From the NCBI GenBank assembly GCA_964579825.1, contig CAZOHT010000001.1, positions 127,448 to 191,447 on the forward strand: a stretch of 64,000 bases of DNA, in the 5' to 3' direction. The position numbers and the translations under genes were made by a program. The notes beneath the pieces were generated by a model that was given only the letters and a program-made list of their open reading frames with translations, searched no databases and was not told the origin of the DNA. Positions 8,497-17,410 of this stretch are shown piece by piece. Position 1 is the stretch's first letter, and every line of letters starts with the position of its first letter. The DNA comes from SPCO01 sp964579825. GTDB lineage: Bacteria > Chloroflexota > Limnocylindria > Limnocylindrales > CSP1-4.

Positions 8497-8748
8497 CTAG
8501 TTCCGGGCCTGCAGATCCTGGAGCAGGATCGGGCGCAGCTCGATGAGCCGGAGCGCCGTCTTGCTACGGGCGACGACGGGGTTGACGCAGGGGCAGTAGC
8601 CGTTGTGCGGGCAGACGCCGCAGTTGCCGTCGCAGTCGAGTGCCGCGGCGTAGCTGCACGTTCGGCAGTCTCGCTCGCAGGCGATCAGATCGACGAACGC
8701 CGCTTCTTCGGCCTGCTTCACGGACTCCCTCTTGTAGCGGCTGGGCAC
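8497..8748 (-). CDS. Small Cys-rich protein, unknown
   Basis: I do not recognise the family. From GTG 8748 the product is 83 residues; GTG 8721 is an alternative (74 residues). The most upstream possible start (TTG 8844) overlaps the -35 box of the promoter and is unlikely. The middle carries eight cysteines within about 30 residues, spaced C-x3-C-x2-C-x7-C-x3-C-x2-C-x5-C-x-C (for example CERDCRTC and CDGNCGVC). The two similar half-patterns suggest two metal sites, zinc or an Fe-S cluster. The C-terminus (KTALRLIELRPILLQDLQ) is amphipathic. It is the first gene of the prfB unit and its stop touches the prfB start, so co-expression with RF2 is likely. Confidence 0.7.
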   Translation of the reverse strand: MPSRYKRESVKQAEEAAFVDLIACERDCRTCSYAAALDCDGNCGVCPHNGYCPCVNPVVARSKTALRLIELRPILLQDLQARN

Positions 8749-8808
8749 GGTCGCTTTCGGGGCTGGGGACCCACCTGCCAGGGAGCTCGAGCGGTCCGGG
8801 TGGCAGGC

Positions 8809-8844
8809 TTGGCCCAGTATACGGGGCCAAACCCCTATCGCCAA
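8809..8844 (-). promoter_or_regulatory. Promoter of the prfB unit with inverted-repeat operator candidate
   Basis: On the minus strand TTGGCG (8844-8839) and TATACT (8821-8816) are spaced by 17 bases, a good sigma-70 promoter. A 7-bp inverted repeat (TTGGCCC at 8809-8815, GGGCCAA at 8824-8830) brackets the -10 box with an 8-base spacer, so a bound dimer would block polymerase. The leader to GTG 8748 is about 60 bases. Confidence 0.6.
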
Positions 8845-8922
8845 GAGGGAATTTCGGGGATCGAGCGTGATTCCGTCGTCGATCGACCGGTCCGAAGGTC
8901 CCAGTCGGGCGACGTCAGCGCG

Positions 8923-11900
8923 TCAGCGGCCGTGGCACTTCTTGTACTTGGCGCCGGAGCCGCACCAGCACGGGTCGTTACGGCCGATCCGAGCGCCGCT
9001 CGGGGTGAATCCGGCCGCCGGAGCGCCGTTCGCCGAGGTCGCCCCACTCGCCGCACCGGTGACCCCGGCCGCGACCGGGGCGTCGCCAAGCTGTTCGCGC
9101 GCCGTGCCGATCTTCGGGGCCGCCGGGAGCGCCCCCTTGACGATGGCCGACCCGGGCGATCCGGCGGCCGGCATGGCCGGACCCGTCGGTCGGCTCGCGA
9201 CCTGGGGAGCTCGACCGGCGGCTGCCCGACCGTTCCCGCCACTGATCGCCGCCGCACCGGCGGCCAGGCTCGCTGCGACGGCCGGATCGCCGCCCGGGAC
9301 CGGTGCCGGCTGGCGCGTGACCGTGACTCGGAAGATGGAACTGGCCACGCCGTGGCGGATGAGGTCGCGCAGTTCCTCGTACAGGGCGTAGGCCTCGCGC
9401 CGGAACTCGTTGAGGGGGTCCTGTTGGGCGTAGCCGCGGAGGCCGATCCCCCGGCGCATGTCGTCGATCTCGGTCAGGTGCTCCACCCAGAGCGAATCGA
9501 TCGTTCGCACCAGGACCATCCGTTCCACGGTGGTCCAATCGGCCTCGCCGATCTCCGCGGCGCGCGACTCGAGTCGCGCGTCCGCCAGTCCCAAGAGGTG
9601 CTCCGTGATGGCGTCGCGGGTCCCGAGGTCCCAGAGCTCGTCCGCGCTGGTTCCCTCGCCGGTGATGCCCATCGTCTGTAGCGCGTTGGACAGGCCCTCG
9701 AGGTTCCACTCGTTCGGGTCGTCGCCGACCAGGTCCGTCGCGACGAGCGCGTCGATCTCCTCGTCGATGAATTGGCGGATCGTCTCCGTCAGGTCCTCGT
9801 TGTGGAGGACCTTGTCACGCTCGGCGTAGATCGTCTCGCGCTGCTTGTTGATGACGTCGTCGTACTCGACGACGCGCTTGCGCATGTCGAAGTTGAAGCC
9901 CTCGACGCGGCTCTGGGCGGACTCGATGGTCTTGGACACCAGCCGCGATTCGATGGCCGTGTCCTCGTCGAGGCCGAGTCGTTCCATGAGACCCGCGACG
10001 CGCTCGTTGGCGAAGCGCTTCATCAGATCGTCCTCGAGGGACAGGTAGAAGCGCGACGACCCCGGATCGCCCTGGCGACCGGCGCGCCCGCGGAGCTGGT
10101 TGTCGATGCGGCGGGAGTCGTGGCGCTCGGTGCCGATGATGTGCAGGCCGCCGGCGGCCACGACTTCGTCGTGCTCGACCGACGTGATGGCCTTCGCCTC
10201 CGCGAGCGCCGCCGCGTACGTCTCCTTGTCCACCTCGGCCGGGTTCAGGCCGCGCTTGTGGAGCGACTCGGACGCGAGGCCGGCCGGATTGCCGCCCAGC
10301 AGGATGTCCGTGCCTCGCCCGGCCATGTTCGTGGCGATCGTCACGGCACCGGCGCGGCCGGCCTGGGCGACGATGCCCGACTCCTGCTCGTGGAACTTGG
10401 CGTTGAGGACCTCGTGCCTGATCCCCCGACGCTTGAGCATCGTAGAGACGAGTTCCGACTTCTCGACCGAGACGGTGCCGACCAGGACCGGGCGCCCGGC
10501 TTCCTGCATCTCGACGATCTCGTCGATCATCGCGTTGAACTTGGCCTTCTCGTCGCGGAAGACGAGGTCCGGCTCGTCCTCGCGGATCATCTCGCGGTGG
10601 GTCGGGATGGCGACCACTTCCAGCTTGTAGATCTTGTGGAATTCCTCCGCCTCGGTCATCGCCGTACCGGTCATCCCGGCGAGCTTGTCGTACAGGCGGA
10701 AGTAGTTCTGGAACGTGATCGTGGCGAGGGTCACGCTTTCCCGCTGGACGCGCAGGCCTTCCTTGGCCTCGACCGCCTGGTGCAGGCCCTCGCTCCAGCG
10801 CCGGCCCGGCATCTGGCGGCCGGTGAACTCGTCGACGATGACGATCTCGCCGTCCTTGACGATGTAGTCGCGATCGCGCTTGTAGAGGGCGTGCGCGCGG
10901 AGCGCCTGCTCGAAGTGGCGGGCGAGCCGCGGATCGGCGTCGTACATGTTCTCGACGCCGAGCCAGCCCTCCATCTTCTCGATGCCTTCCTCCGTGGAGG
11001 AGACGGCCTTGTCCTTGAGGTCGATGAAGTAGTCGCCGCCCTCGTCGGCGCCTTCCGGGCGCTCCTTGAGGCGGGGCACCAGCCGGGCGAACGTGAAGTA
11101 CAGGTCCGCCGACTCCTCGGCCTGGCCGCTGATGATGAGCGGCGTCCGCGCCTCGTCGATGAGGATGTTGTCGACCTCGTCGACGATCGCGAAGCTCTTG
11201 TCGCGCTGGACCCGCTGGTCGAGCTCGATGACCATGTTGTCGCGCAGGTAGTCGAACCCGAACTCGTTGTTCGTGCCGTACGTCACGTCCGCCGCGTACG
11301 CCTCGCGCCGGTCCACCGGGCGCAGGTTCAGGAGCCGCTCGTCGGACGTCGGGAAGTCCGGGTGGAACACGTACGACGTGTCGTGGGTGATCATCCCGAG
11401 GCTGACGCCCAGGAAGTGGAAGACCGGGCCCATCCACTGCGGGTCGCGCCGGGCGAGGTAGTCGTTCGGGGTGACGACGTGGACGCCGCGCCCGGTGAGC
11501 GAGTTGAGGACCGCGGCGAGGGTCGGCAGGAAGGTCTTGCCTTCGCCGGTCCGCATCTCGGCGATCTTGCCCTGGTGCAGGACCATGCCGCCGATGAGCT
11601 GGACGTCGTAGAGGCGCATCCCGAGCGTCCGCTTCATGGCCTCGCGGCTCATCGCGAAGACCTCGGGCAGGGCGTCGTCGAGCGCCTTCTGGAGTCGCTC
11701 GTTCTCGCGCTTGCGGCGCTCCCGCTTCAGTTCGCGGCGGCGCTCGAGCTCGGGGTGATGGAGTTCGTCCTCGGACGGCTCGTCCGGCGTGGCGATCTCG
11801 TGGATCTCCGCACGGATCTCGGCGAACTGGGCCTTGATCTGTTCGTCGCTGAGCCCCTCGAATTCGGCCTCGAGGCTGTTGATCTCATCGACGAGCGGTT

Positions 11901-11955
11901 GGAGTCGTCGAAGCTCGCGGTCGTTGGAGTCGACGAAACGGGAAAACAGGCGCAT
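8923..11955 (-). CDS. secA: Preprotein translocase ATPase SecA
   Basis: The 1010-residue motor drives secretory preproteins through SecYEG. Visible features: Walker A MRTGEGKT (134-141), Walker B-like FAIVDEVDNILIDEAR, the helicase segment NMAGRGTDILLGGNPAG, and LRGRAGRQGDPGSSRFYLS. An Ala/Gly/Pro-rich linker (about 900-985) leads to a complete C-terminal SEC-C zinc motif, CWCGSGAKYKKCHGR. A charged insert (about 56-90, rich in Glu/Arg) lies before the first nucleotide-binding domain and may be a lineage feature. The ATG lies eight bases after a TATACT box with no ribosome-binding site, so the mRNA is probably leaderless. Confidence 0.97.
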   Translation of the reverse strand: MRLFSRFVDSNDRELRRLQPLVDEINSLEAEFEGLSDEQIKAQFAEIRAEIHEIATPDEPSEDELHHPELERRRELKRERRKRENERLQKALDDALPEVFAMSREAMKRTLGMRLYDVQLIGGMVLHQGKIAEMRTGEGKTFLPTLAAVLNSLTGRGVHVVTPNDYLARRDPQWMGPVFHFLGVSLGMITHDTSYVFHPDFPTSDERLLNLRPVDRREAYAADVTYGTNNEFGFDYLRDNMVIELDQRVQRDKSFAIVDEVDNILIDEARTPLIISGQAEESADLYFTFARLVPRLKERPEGADEGGDYFIDLKDKAVSSTEEGIEKMEGWLGVENMYDADPRLARHFEQALRAHALYKRDRDYIVKDGEIVIVDEFTGRQMPGRRWSEGLHQAVEAKEGLRVQRESVTLATITFQNYFRLYDKLAGMTGTAMTEAEEFHKIYKLEVVAIPTHREMIREDEPDLVFRDEKAKFNAMIDEIVEMQEAGRPVLVGTVSVEKSELVSTMLKRRGIRHEVLNAKFHEQESGIVAQAGRAGAVTIATNMAGRGTDILLGGNPAGLASESLHKRGLNPAEVDKETYAAALAEAKAITSVEHDEVVAAGGLHIIGTERHDSRRIDNQLRGRAGRQGDPGSSRFYLSLEDDLMKRFANERVAGLMERLGLDEDTAIESRLVSKTIESAQSRVEGFNFDMRKRVVEYDDVINKQRETIYAERDKVLHNEDLTETIRQFIDEEIDALVATDLVGDDPNEWNLEGLSNALQTMGITGEGTSADELWDLGTRDAITEHLLGLADARLESRAAEIGEADWTTVERMVLVRTIDSLWVEHLTEIDDMRRGIGLRGYAQQDPLNEFRREAYALYEELRDLIRHGVASSIFRVTVTRQPAPVPGGDPAVAASLAAGAAAISGGNGRAAAGRAPQVASRPTGPAMPAAGSPGSAIVKGALPAAPKIGTAREQLGDAPVAAGVTGAASGATSANGAPAAGFTPSGARIGRNDPCWCGSGAKYKKCHGR

Positions 11956-11963
11956 GGCCGACC

Positions 11964-11969
11964 AGTATA
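11964..11969 (-). promoter_or_regulatory. -10 box for leaderless secA transcript
   Basis: TATACT on the minus strand ends eight bases before the secA ATG, placing the start point at or beside the A of ATG. It lies in the 27-base gap between the upstream small gene and secA; no good -35 hexamer is visible. Confidence 0.5.
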
Positions 11970-11982
11970 GGCGGACTTGGCG

Positions 11983-12234
11983 TCAGCCCCAGAAACCGGA
12001 CCCGTAGCCGAGCACGAGGACGACGAACGTGGCGGCCCCGAGGCCCAGCCAGAACAGGATGGAGCGGCCCGTGGAGGTCGGGTCCATCTCGGTGTTCTGG
12101 AGCTTCGGCAGTGCGTCGCCCTTGAGGGACGTGCCCCAGCGCGGCGACTGGAGCTCGTTGTGCCAGTCCTTGTCGGCGACCGGCTTCGGCTCGAGGCCGC
12201 CCTCGCCGTCCGGCCGATGGAGTTGCAGGGTCAT
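11983..12234 (-). CDS. Small single-pass membrane protein, unknown
   Basis: An 83-residue protein with a hydrophilic N-terminal region (1-56, including DKDWHNELQSPRWGTS) and one C-terminal membrane helix (about 59-80, LFWLGLGAATFVVLVLGYGS). There is no signal peptide, so it resembles a tail-anchored protein with a cytoplasmic head. I recognise no function. Its ATG overlaps the prs stop (ATGA), making it the last gene of the long parA-to-prs run, and secA follows after 27 bases. A link to membrane targeting is only suggested by position. Confidence 0.75.
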   Translation of the reverse strand: MTLQLHRPDGEGGLEPKPVADKDWHNELQSPRWGTSLKGDALPKLQNTEMDPTSTGRSILFWLGLGAATFVVLVLGYGSGFWG

Positions 12235-13292
12235 CCGATCTCCTCGTCACGACGCGTGTCGAGCGTCGCTTCGGTGCCATCCTCCCACAGCAGCATCTCC
12301 TGGGTGAGGGACACCTCGCTGCTGAACAGGGCGCCGACGGACTCGCCGCGGTGGATCCGCTTGATCGCCTCGCCGATGAGCGGCGCGACCGACAGGGTCG
12401 TGATCTTCGGGATGCGCTTGCGCTCCGGCAGCGGGATCGAGTCGGTCAGGACGACCTCGATGAGGGCGGACGCCGCGATCCGGTCGACCGCCGGGTCGCT
12501 CAGCACGCCATGGGTGGCGCAGGCGTAGATCTCCGTGACGCCCTCGCGCTCCAGGGCCCGGACGATCTCGACGAGCGTGCCCGCGGTGTCGATCTCGTCG
12601 TCGACGATGATCGCCCGCTTGCCCTTGACGTCGCCGATGACGTTCATCAGCTCGGCCCGGTCCAGGTTGCCGACGCGTCGCTTCTCGATGATCGCGAGCG
12701 GGGCGTCGAGCAGCTCCGCGAAGGTCCGCGCGCGCTTGGCGAACCCGAGGTCGGTCACGACGACCGGATCCTCGATGTGCTTGTGGCGGAAGTAGTTGCT
12801 GAGCATGTGGACCGCGGTCAGCTCGTCCACCGGGATGTTGAAGAAGCCCTGGATCTGGCCCTGGTGGAGGTCCATCGACAGGACCCGGTCGGCCCCGGCG
12901 ACCGTGATCATGTCGGCGATGAGTCGCGCCGTGATCGGGACGCGCGGCTGGTCCTTCTTGTCCGACCGGCCGTAGGCGTAGAACGGGATGACCGCGGTGA
13001 TGCGCCCGGCGCTGGCCCGCTTGAACGCGTCGATCATGATCAGTAGTTCCATGATCGACTGGTTGACCGGCGTGGAGGTCGGCTGGACGAGGAACACGTC
13101 CTTCTCCCGGACGTTCTCCAGGATCTTGACGAAGATGTTCTCGTTGGCGAACTGGAATACCTCGGCGCGTCCCGGCTGCGTGCCGAGATAGCGGCAGATC
13201 TTCCGGGCGAGTCCCGGGTTCGAGTTGCCGTGATAGATCTCGAACTGGTCCGCGTACAAGGTGGACGCCTCTCGCTCGCCGAACCCCCTCAC
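12231..13292 (-). CDS. prs: Ribose-phosphate pyrophosphokinase (PRPP synthetase)
   Basis: The 353-residue enzyme makes PRPP from ribose 5-phosphate and ATP for nucleotide, His and Trp synthesis. Key motifs: RSDKKDQPRVPITARLIADM, the flexible-loop and metal region VLSMDLHQGQIQGFFNIPVD, catalytic-loop residues in AIIEKRRVGN, and the PRPP-binding loop AIIVDDEIDTAGTL. It is slightly longer than the usual 310-320 residues, with short N- and C-terminal additions. The GTG start overlaps the gyrA stop by three bases. Confidence 0.96.
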   Translation of the reverse strand: MRGFGEREASTLYADQFEIYHGNSNPGLARKICRYLGTQPGRAEVFQFANENIFVKILENVREKDVFLVQPTSTPVNQSIMELLIMIDAFKRASAGRITAVIPFYAYGRSDKKDQPRVPITARLIADMITVAGADRVLSMDLHQGQIQGFFNIPVDELTAVHMLSNYFRHKHIEDPVVVTDLGFAKRARTFAELLDAPLAIIEKRRVGNLDRAELMNVIGDVKGKRAIIVDDEIDTAGTLVEIVRALEREGVTEIYACATHGVLSDPAVDRIAASALIEVVLTDSIPLPERKRIPKITTLSVAPLIGEAIKRIHRGESVGALFSSEVSLTQEMLLWEDGTEATLDTRRDEEIG

Positions 13293-15838
13293 GACGGTGT
13301 CGCGGGATCGCTTGCCGGCGGGCCGTCATCGTCGCCGACGGCGTCCTGGTCCGCAAGTCCGGCCCGGAACGCCGCGATGGCCACGACCCGGTCGCCTTCC
13401 GCCAGGCGCATGACGATGACGCCTCGGGCGCTCGACGAATAGCGGTTGATCGTGTTGGTCTCGGTGCGGATGACCTGGCCGCCGGCGCTGATGAGGAGCA
13501 GCTCCTCGTCGGACTCGGTGACCTGCTGGACGGCGGCGATGTCGCCGGTCTTCTTGCCCTCGAGCGACATGAGGCCGACGCCCTGGCCGCCGCGGTGCTT
13601 GCGCCGGAACTCGGTCAGCGGGACGCGCTTGCCGTAGCCGGTCTCGGACAGGACGAGGATGTCGCTGTCGGGCTGGACGATGCTCATGCCCACGACCGCG
13701 TCGCCCAGGCGCGCGAGGCGGATGCCGATGACGCCGGCGGCGTCGCGACCCATGGCCCGGACCTCGGTCTCCGCGAAGCGGGCGAGCTTGCCCTTGGCCG
13801 TGGCGATGATGACGTCGTCGTCGCCGGTGGACACGTCCACCCAGGCCAGTTCGTCGTCGTCCGCGATGGTGATCGCCCGGATGCCGGACGAGCGGACCTT
13901 CTCGAACTGCTCGAGCGGCGTCTTCTTGATGATGCCCTTGCGCGTCGCGAGGACGAGGAATGAGCCGGCCTTGAAGTCCTTGAGCATGATCGTGGCCATC
14001 GGCAGCTCGCCCGACTCCACCTGCACGCCCGGCAGGTTGATGATCGGGATGCCCTTGGCCTGCCGGCTGGCGTCCGGGATGGCGTGGACCTTGGCGCTGA
14101 ACACGCGGCCGCGGTTGGTGAAGAACAGGGCCCAGTGGTGTGTGTTCGCGACGAGCAGGTGCTCGACGGCGTCCTCCTCGCGCGTGACGTGGCCGATGAT
14201 CCCCTTGCCGCCACGGTGCTGGCGTCGGTACGTGTCGACCGGCTGGCGCTTGATGTAGCCGCGGCCGGAGATCGTGACGACGACATCCTCGTCGGCGATC
14301 AGGTCCTCGTCGGTCATCTCGCGGCTGGCGTCGTCGGCGACGCGGGTCCGCCGCTCGCCGGCGTACTTCTTCTTGAGCTCGGTCAGCTCCTCCTTGATGA
14401 TCGAGGAGACCCGCGCGGGGTTGGCCAGGATGTCCTCGAGCTCGGCGATGAGCTGGATGACGCCGAGGTACTCGTCCTCGATCTTCTTGCGCTCGAGCGC
14501 CGCCAGGCGAGCCAGGCGCATGTCCAGGATGGCCTGGGCCTGGAGCTCGGACAGCTTGAACCGGGCCATGAGGTTCGTCCGGGCGAGATCGACGTCCGCC
14601 GACTCGCGGATGGTCTTGATGACCGCGTCGAGGTGATCGAGCGCGATCTTGAGCCCCTCGAGGATGTGGGCGCGCGCCCGGGCCTTGCCCAGGTCGAACT
14701 CGGTCCGGCGCTTGATGATGTCGCGCCGGTGGGTCAGGTAGTGGCTGAGGACGCTGCGCAGGGGCAAGGTCTGCGGCTGCCCGTCGACGAGCGCCAGCAT
14801 GTTCATGTTGAAGGCCAGCTGCATCGGCGTGTGCTTGAACAGGTTGTTCAGCACCTTGTGCGGGTTCGCGTCGCGCTTGAGCTCGACGTAGATGCGCATC
14901 CCGTCGCGGTCCGACTCGTCGCGCAGGTCGCCGATGCCCTCGATCCGCTTGTCCTTGACCAGCTCCGCGATCTTCTCGAGCAGGCTGGCCTTGTTGACCT
15001 GGTAGGGGAGCTCGGTGACGACGATGGCCGTCCGGTCGCCCTTGACCTCTTCGAACGCGACCTGCGCCCGCATGACGACGCGGCCCCGGCCGTGGGCGTA
15101 CATCTGGCGGATCGCGTCGATGGTCTCCCACTCCCCGGTCAGCAGGTTGCGCTGCTTCTCGAAGCGGTAGATCGTGCCGCCGGTCGGGAAGTCCGGGCCC
15201 TGGACGAACTTGCACAGGTCGTCCGACGTGAGGTCCGGGTCGTCGATCAGGGCGATCGTGGCGTCGGCGATCTCGCCCAGGTGGTGCGGCGGGATGTTCG
15301 TGGCCATGCCGACGGCGATGCCCGAGCTGCCGTTGACGAGCAGGTTCGGGAGCTTGGCCGGCAGGACCGAAGGCTGCTTCTGCGTCCCGTCGTAGTTGTC
15401 GACGAAGTCGACGGTCTCCTTGTCGATGTCGGCCAGCATCTCCGACGCGATGCCGGTCAGGCGGGCCTCCGTGTAGCGCATCGCGGCCGCCGAGTCGCCA
15501 TCGACCGAGCCGAAGTTGCCCTGGCCGTCGACGAGCGGGTAGCGCATCGAGAAGTCCTGGGCCAGCCGGACGAGCGCGTCGTACAGGGCGCTGTCACCGT
15601 GCGGGTGGTACTTGCCCATCACCTCGCCGACGATCGCGGCGCACTTGCGGTACGAGCTGGTCGACGAGAGGCCCATCTCGCCCATCGCGTACAGGATCCG
15701 GCGATGGACGGGCTTCAGGCCGTCGCGGACGTCCGGCAGCGCGCGGGACACGATGACGCTCATGGCGTAGTCGAGGTAGCTGACCCGCATCTCGTCCTCG
15801 ATGCGGATCGCTCGGATATCGCCCAGGTCGTCGGTCAC
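13289..15838 (-). CDS. gyrA: DNA gyrase subunit A
   Basis: The 849-residue subunit breaks and rejoins DNA through Tyr122 in MRYTEARL. The quinolone-determining region HPHGDSALYDALV keeps Ser83 and Asp87, the susceptible-type residues in E. coli numbering, which coincides here. The C-terminal beta-pinwheel contains a GyrA-box-like YRRQHRGGKG, supporting a true gyrase rather than topoisomerase IV. The GTG start has AGGAG nine bases upstream, in the 28-base gap after the AlkD-like gene. gyrB lies 1.5 kb upstream in the same run, separated by two unrelated genes. Confidence 0.97.
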   Translation of the reverse strand: MTDDLGDIRAIRIEDEMRVSYLDYAMSVIVSRALPDVRDGLKPVHRRILYAMGEMGLSSTSSYRKCAAIVGEVMGKYHPHGDSALYDALVRLAQDFSMRYPLVDGQGNFGSVDGDSAAAMRYTEARLTGIASEMLADIDKETVDFVDNYDGTQKQPSVLPAKLPNLLVNGSSGIAVGMATNIPPHHLGEIADATIALIDDPDLTSDDLCKFVQGPDFPTGGTIYRFEKQRNLLTGEWETIDAIRQMYAHGRGRVVMRAQVAFEEVKGDRTAIVVTELPYQVNKASLLEKIAELVKDKRIEGIGDLRDESDRDGMRIYVELKRDANPHKVLNNLFKHTPMQLAFNMNMLALVDGQPQTLPLRSVLSHYLTHRRDIIKRRTEFDLGKARARAHILEGLKIALDHLDAVIKTIRESADVDLARTNLMARFKLSELQAQAILDMRLARLAALERKKIEDEYLGVIQLIAELEDILANPARVSSIIKEELTELKKKYAGERRTRVADDASREMTDEDLIADEDVVVTISGRGYIKRQPVDTYRRQHRGGKGIIGHVTREEDAVEHLLVANTHHWALFFTNRGRVFSAKVHAIPDASRQAKGIPIINLPGVQVESGELPMATIMLKDFKAGSFLVLATRKGIIKKTPLEQFEKVRSSGIRAITIADDDELAWVDVSTGDDDVIIATAKGKLARFAETEVRAMGRDAAGVIGIRLARLGDAVVGMSIVQPDSDILVLSETGYGKRVPLTEFRRKHRGGQGVGLMSLEGKKTGDIAAVQQVTESDEELLLISAGGQVIRTETNTINRYSSSARGVIVMRLAEGDRVVAIAAFRAGLADQDAVGDDDGPPASDPATPS

Positions 15839-15866
15839 GGTCGGCTACTCCTGTGTCTGGCCACGG

Positions 15867-16859
15867 TCAGGCGAGCGGGGGTTCGGGGTGGGTCATCGGG
15901 TCAGGCAGGCCACCGAACCGGAGCGCCGCGATGGACGCTTCCGAGGTGGACGGCGCGCCGGCGCGCCTGCGGATCCCGGCGAGGCGGTCGCGGAGGGTGT
16001 CGGCGGCGGTCGGATCGAGCTTGCCGAGCGTGTCGCGCACGACCCAGGCACGGTGGCCGTCGTCGGTGCGCACGGCGAGGTCGGTCTCGCGCGTGAGCTC
16101 GGCGACAGTGGCCGGCATGTCCACCGCCGTCAACGACCGGTACGCCCATGACAGGGCCTTCTGGACGTCGGGTTCCGCGTCGCCCATCAGTCGTGCCAGG
16201 AGCGGTAGTGCGTGGACGGCGACCTCCGGATCGCGGCCGCGGCGACGGTCCACGTGGGTCATCGTCGCGATCGTGGAGCCGACGAGGCGGCGCTCCCAGC
16301 GCGACGGGCTGTACACGAGTTGTTCCAGCTCCGCCCAGCGGTAGGGCTCCGCGGCGATCCCCTTGCCATAGGGATGGGCGAGCGAGTCGACCGTGATCCA
16401 GTCGCCGGACTCGCGCGCGGCGCGGCGGAGGAGCTGCCAGGTCCGTTCCGTCTCGGTCTCGAGCGTGCGCTCCAGCAGGCCGAAGGCGAACCAGCGGGGC
16501 TCGAGCTCGCGTTCGCGGAAGAGTCGATCCGCCACGAACAGCAGGGGCGTGGCCCGGTCCCGACGAGTGGCTTGCCTCAACGAGCGCGACACGGCCGCCA
16601 GGAGCGGCCAGCGGACCCCGTGGAGGGCGCCGATCCCGGGGGCGATCCGCTGCTGACCGGCGAGGTACTCCGGGTCCGACAGGCTGCGGAGGCCGGTCCT
16701 GAGCGCCTCCGCGAACGAATCCGGATCGCCGATGTGATCCGCGAGGGACGCCCCGAGGCCCTCGGCGGCCGGCTTGTGCGCGGCGACGAACGCGACGGCG
16801 CGCGCGGTCACCTCGCTCGGGGCGCTGGGAGCGGTGGTGGTCGCAGTGGCGGTCGTCAT
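15867..16859 (-). CDS. AlkD-like DNA alkylation repair protein (HEAT-like repeats)
   Basis: A 330-residue, all-helical protein resembling the AlkD/AlkC group of DNA glycosylases, which remove N3- and N7-alkylpurines without base flipping. ERELEPRWFAFGLLERTL and SGDWITVDSLAHPYGKGI match conserved helices, the latter at the position of the active-site Asp, and SPSRWERRLVGSTIATMTHV forms a following helix pair. The first 18 residues are Ala/Thr-rich and probably disordered. It overlaps the thioesterase gene upstream (ATGA). Its place between gyrase genes suggests co-expression with DNA-maintenance genes. The exact substrate is uncertain. Confidence 0.8.
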   Translation of the reverse strand: MTTATATTTAPSAPSEVTARAVAFVAAHKPAAEGLGASLADHIGDPDSFAEALRTGLRSLSDPEYLAGQQRIAPGIGALHGVRWPLLAAVSRSLRQATRRDRATPLLFVADRLFRERELEPRWFAFGLLERTLETETERTWQLLRRAARESGDWITVDSLAHPYGKGIAAEPYRWAELEQLVYSPSRWERRLVGSTIATMTHVDRRRGRDPEVAVHALPLLARLMGDAEPDVQKALSWAYRSLTAVDMPATVAELTRETDLAVRTDDGHRAWVVRDTLGKLDPTAADTLRDRLAGIRRRAGAPSTSEASIAALRFGGLPDPMTHPEPPLA

Positions 16860-17410
16860 CGTTGGCTCGAGGTAACGTCCACGCGATCGGGCGTACCCGC
16901 CTGCGTGGCGTCGTCCTGGTCGCGGCGGAGGGGTCGGACCCCGTAGGCCTGGCGTAGTTCACGCTTGCGCGACTCGCTCGCCGCCACGTAGCGGCCGGTC
17001 GACTCGGCGAGCAGGACGCCGGTCGCGGCATCCACGATCCGACCTTCGGTATCGATGACCCGGCGGCGCGCCTCGGTGATCCACCCCTCGGCGCGGATCG
17101 GCCGGCCGATCGGGACCGGCTTGCGGAAGTCGACCGCCATCCGGGCGGTCACGCCCCAGTTGTCGGTGCCGACGAGGGCCCAGGCCATGACCTCATCGAG
17201 GATCGTGCACAGGATCCCGCCGTGGGCCATGCCCTCCCAGCCCTCGAATCGCCGGTCGAGGGTCGTTTCGATCCACGAGCGCCCGGATTCGACGTGCATC
17301 GTCAGGCCGAGACCGCCCGTATTGAGGGTCCCGCACGCGAAGCAGTTGTGTGGCGCGAACTCGAACGGGGCGACGGTGTCGGTCGGCGAGTTCGCGAGGT
17401 CAGACGTCAA
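16856..17410 (-). CDS. PaaI-type hotdog-fold thioesterase
   Basis: The 184-residue product shows a single hotdog domain: NCFACGT near residue 21, then GMAHGGILCTILDEVMAWA, the central helix with the His-Gly-Gly and Asp/Glu residues used by PaaI-like acyl-CoA thioesterases. The chosen start is TTG 17410, which overlaps the end of gyrB by 11 bases and has AAGG nine bases upstream. A longer frame to 17518 would lie inside gyrB and is not credible. A C-terminal tail (about 150-184) is polar and extra to the fold. The substrate is unknown. Confidence 0.8.
   Translation of the reverse strand: MTSDLANSPTDTVAPFEFAPHNCFACGTLNTGGLGLTMHVESGRSWIETTLDRRFEGWEGMAHGGILCTILDEVMAWALVGTDNWGVTARMAVDFRKPVPIGRPIRAEGWITEARRRVIDTEGRIVDAATGVLLAESTGRYVAASESRKRELRQAYGVRPLRRDQDDATQAGTPDRVDVTSSQR

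Noticed and set aside
9772..11970. A 732-codon open frame antisense to secA
   Set aside because: It is the complement of a clear secA gene; long antisense frames are expected at this GC content. The same applies to those opposite gyrA, PBP2 and the surface protein (1180 codons).
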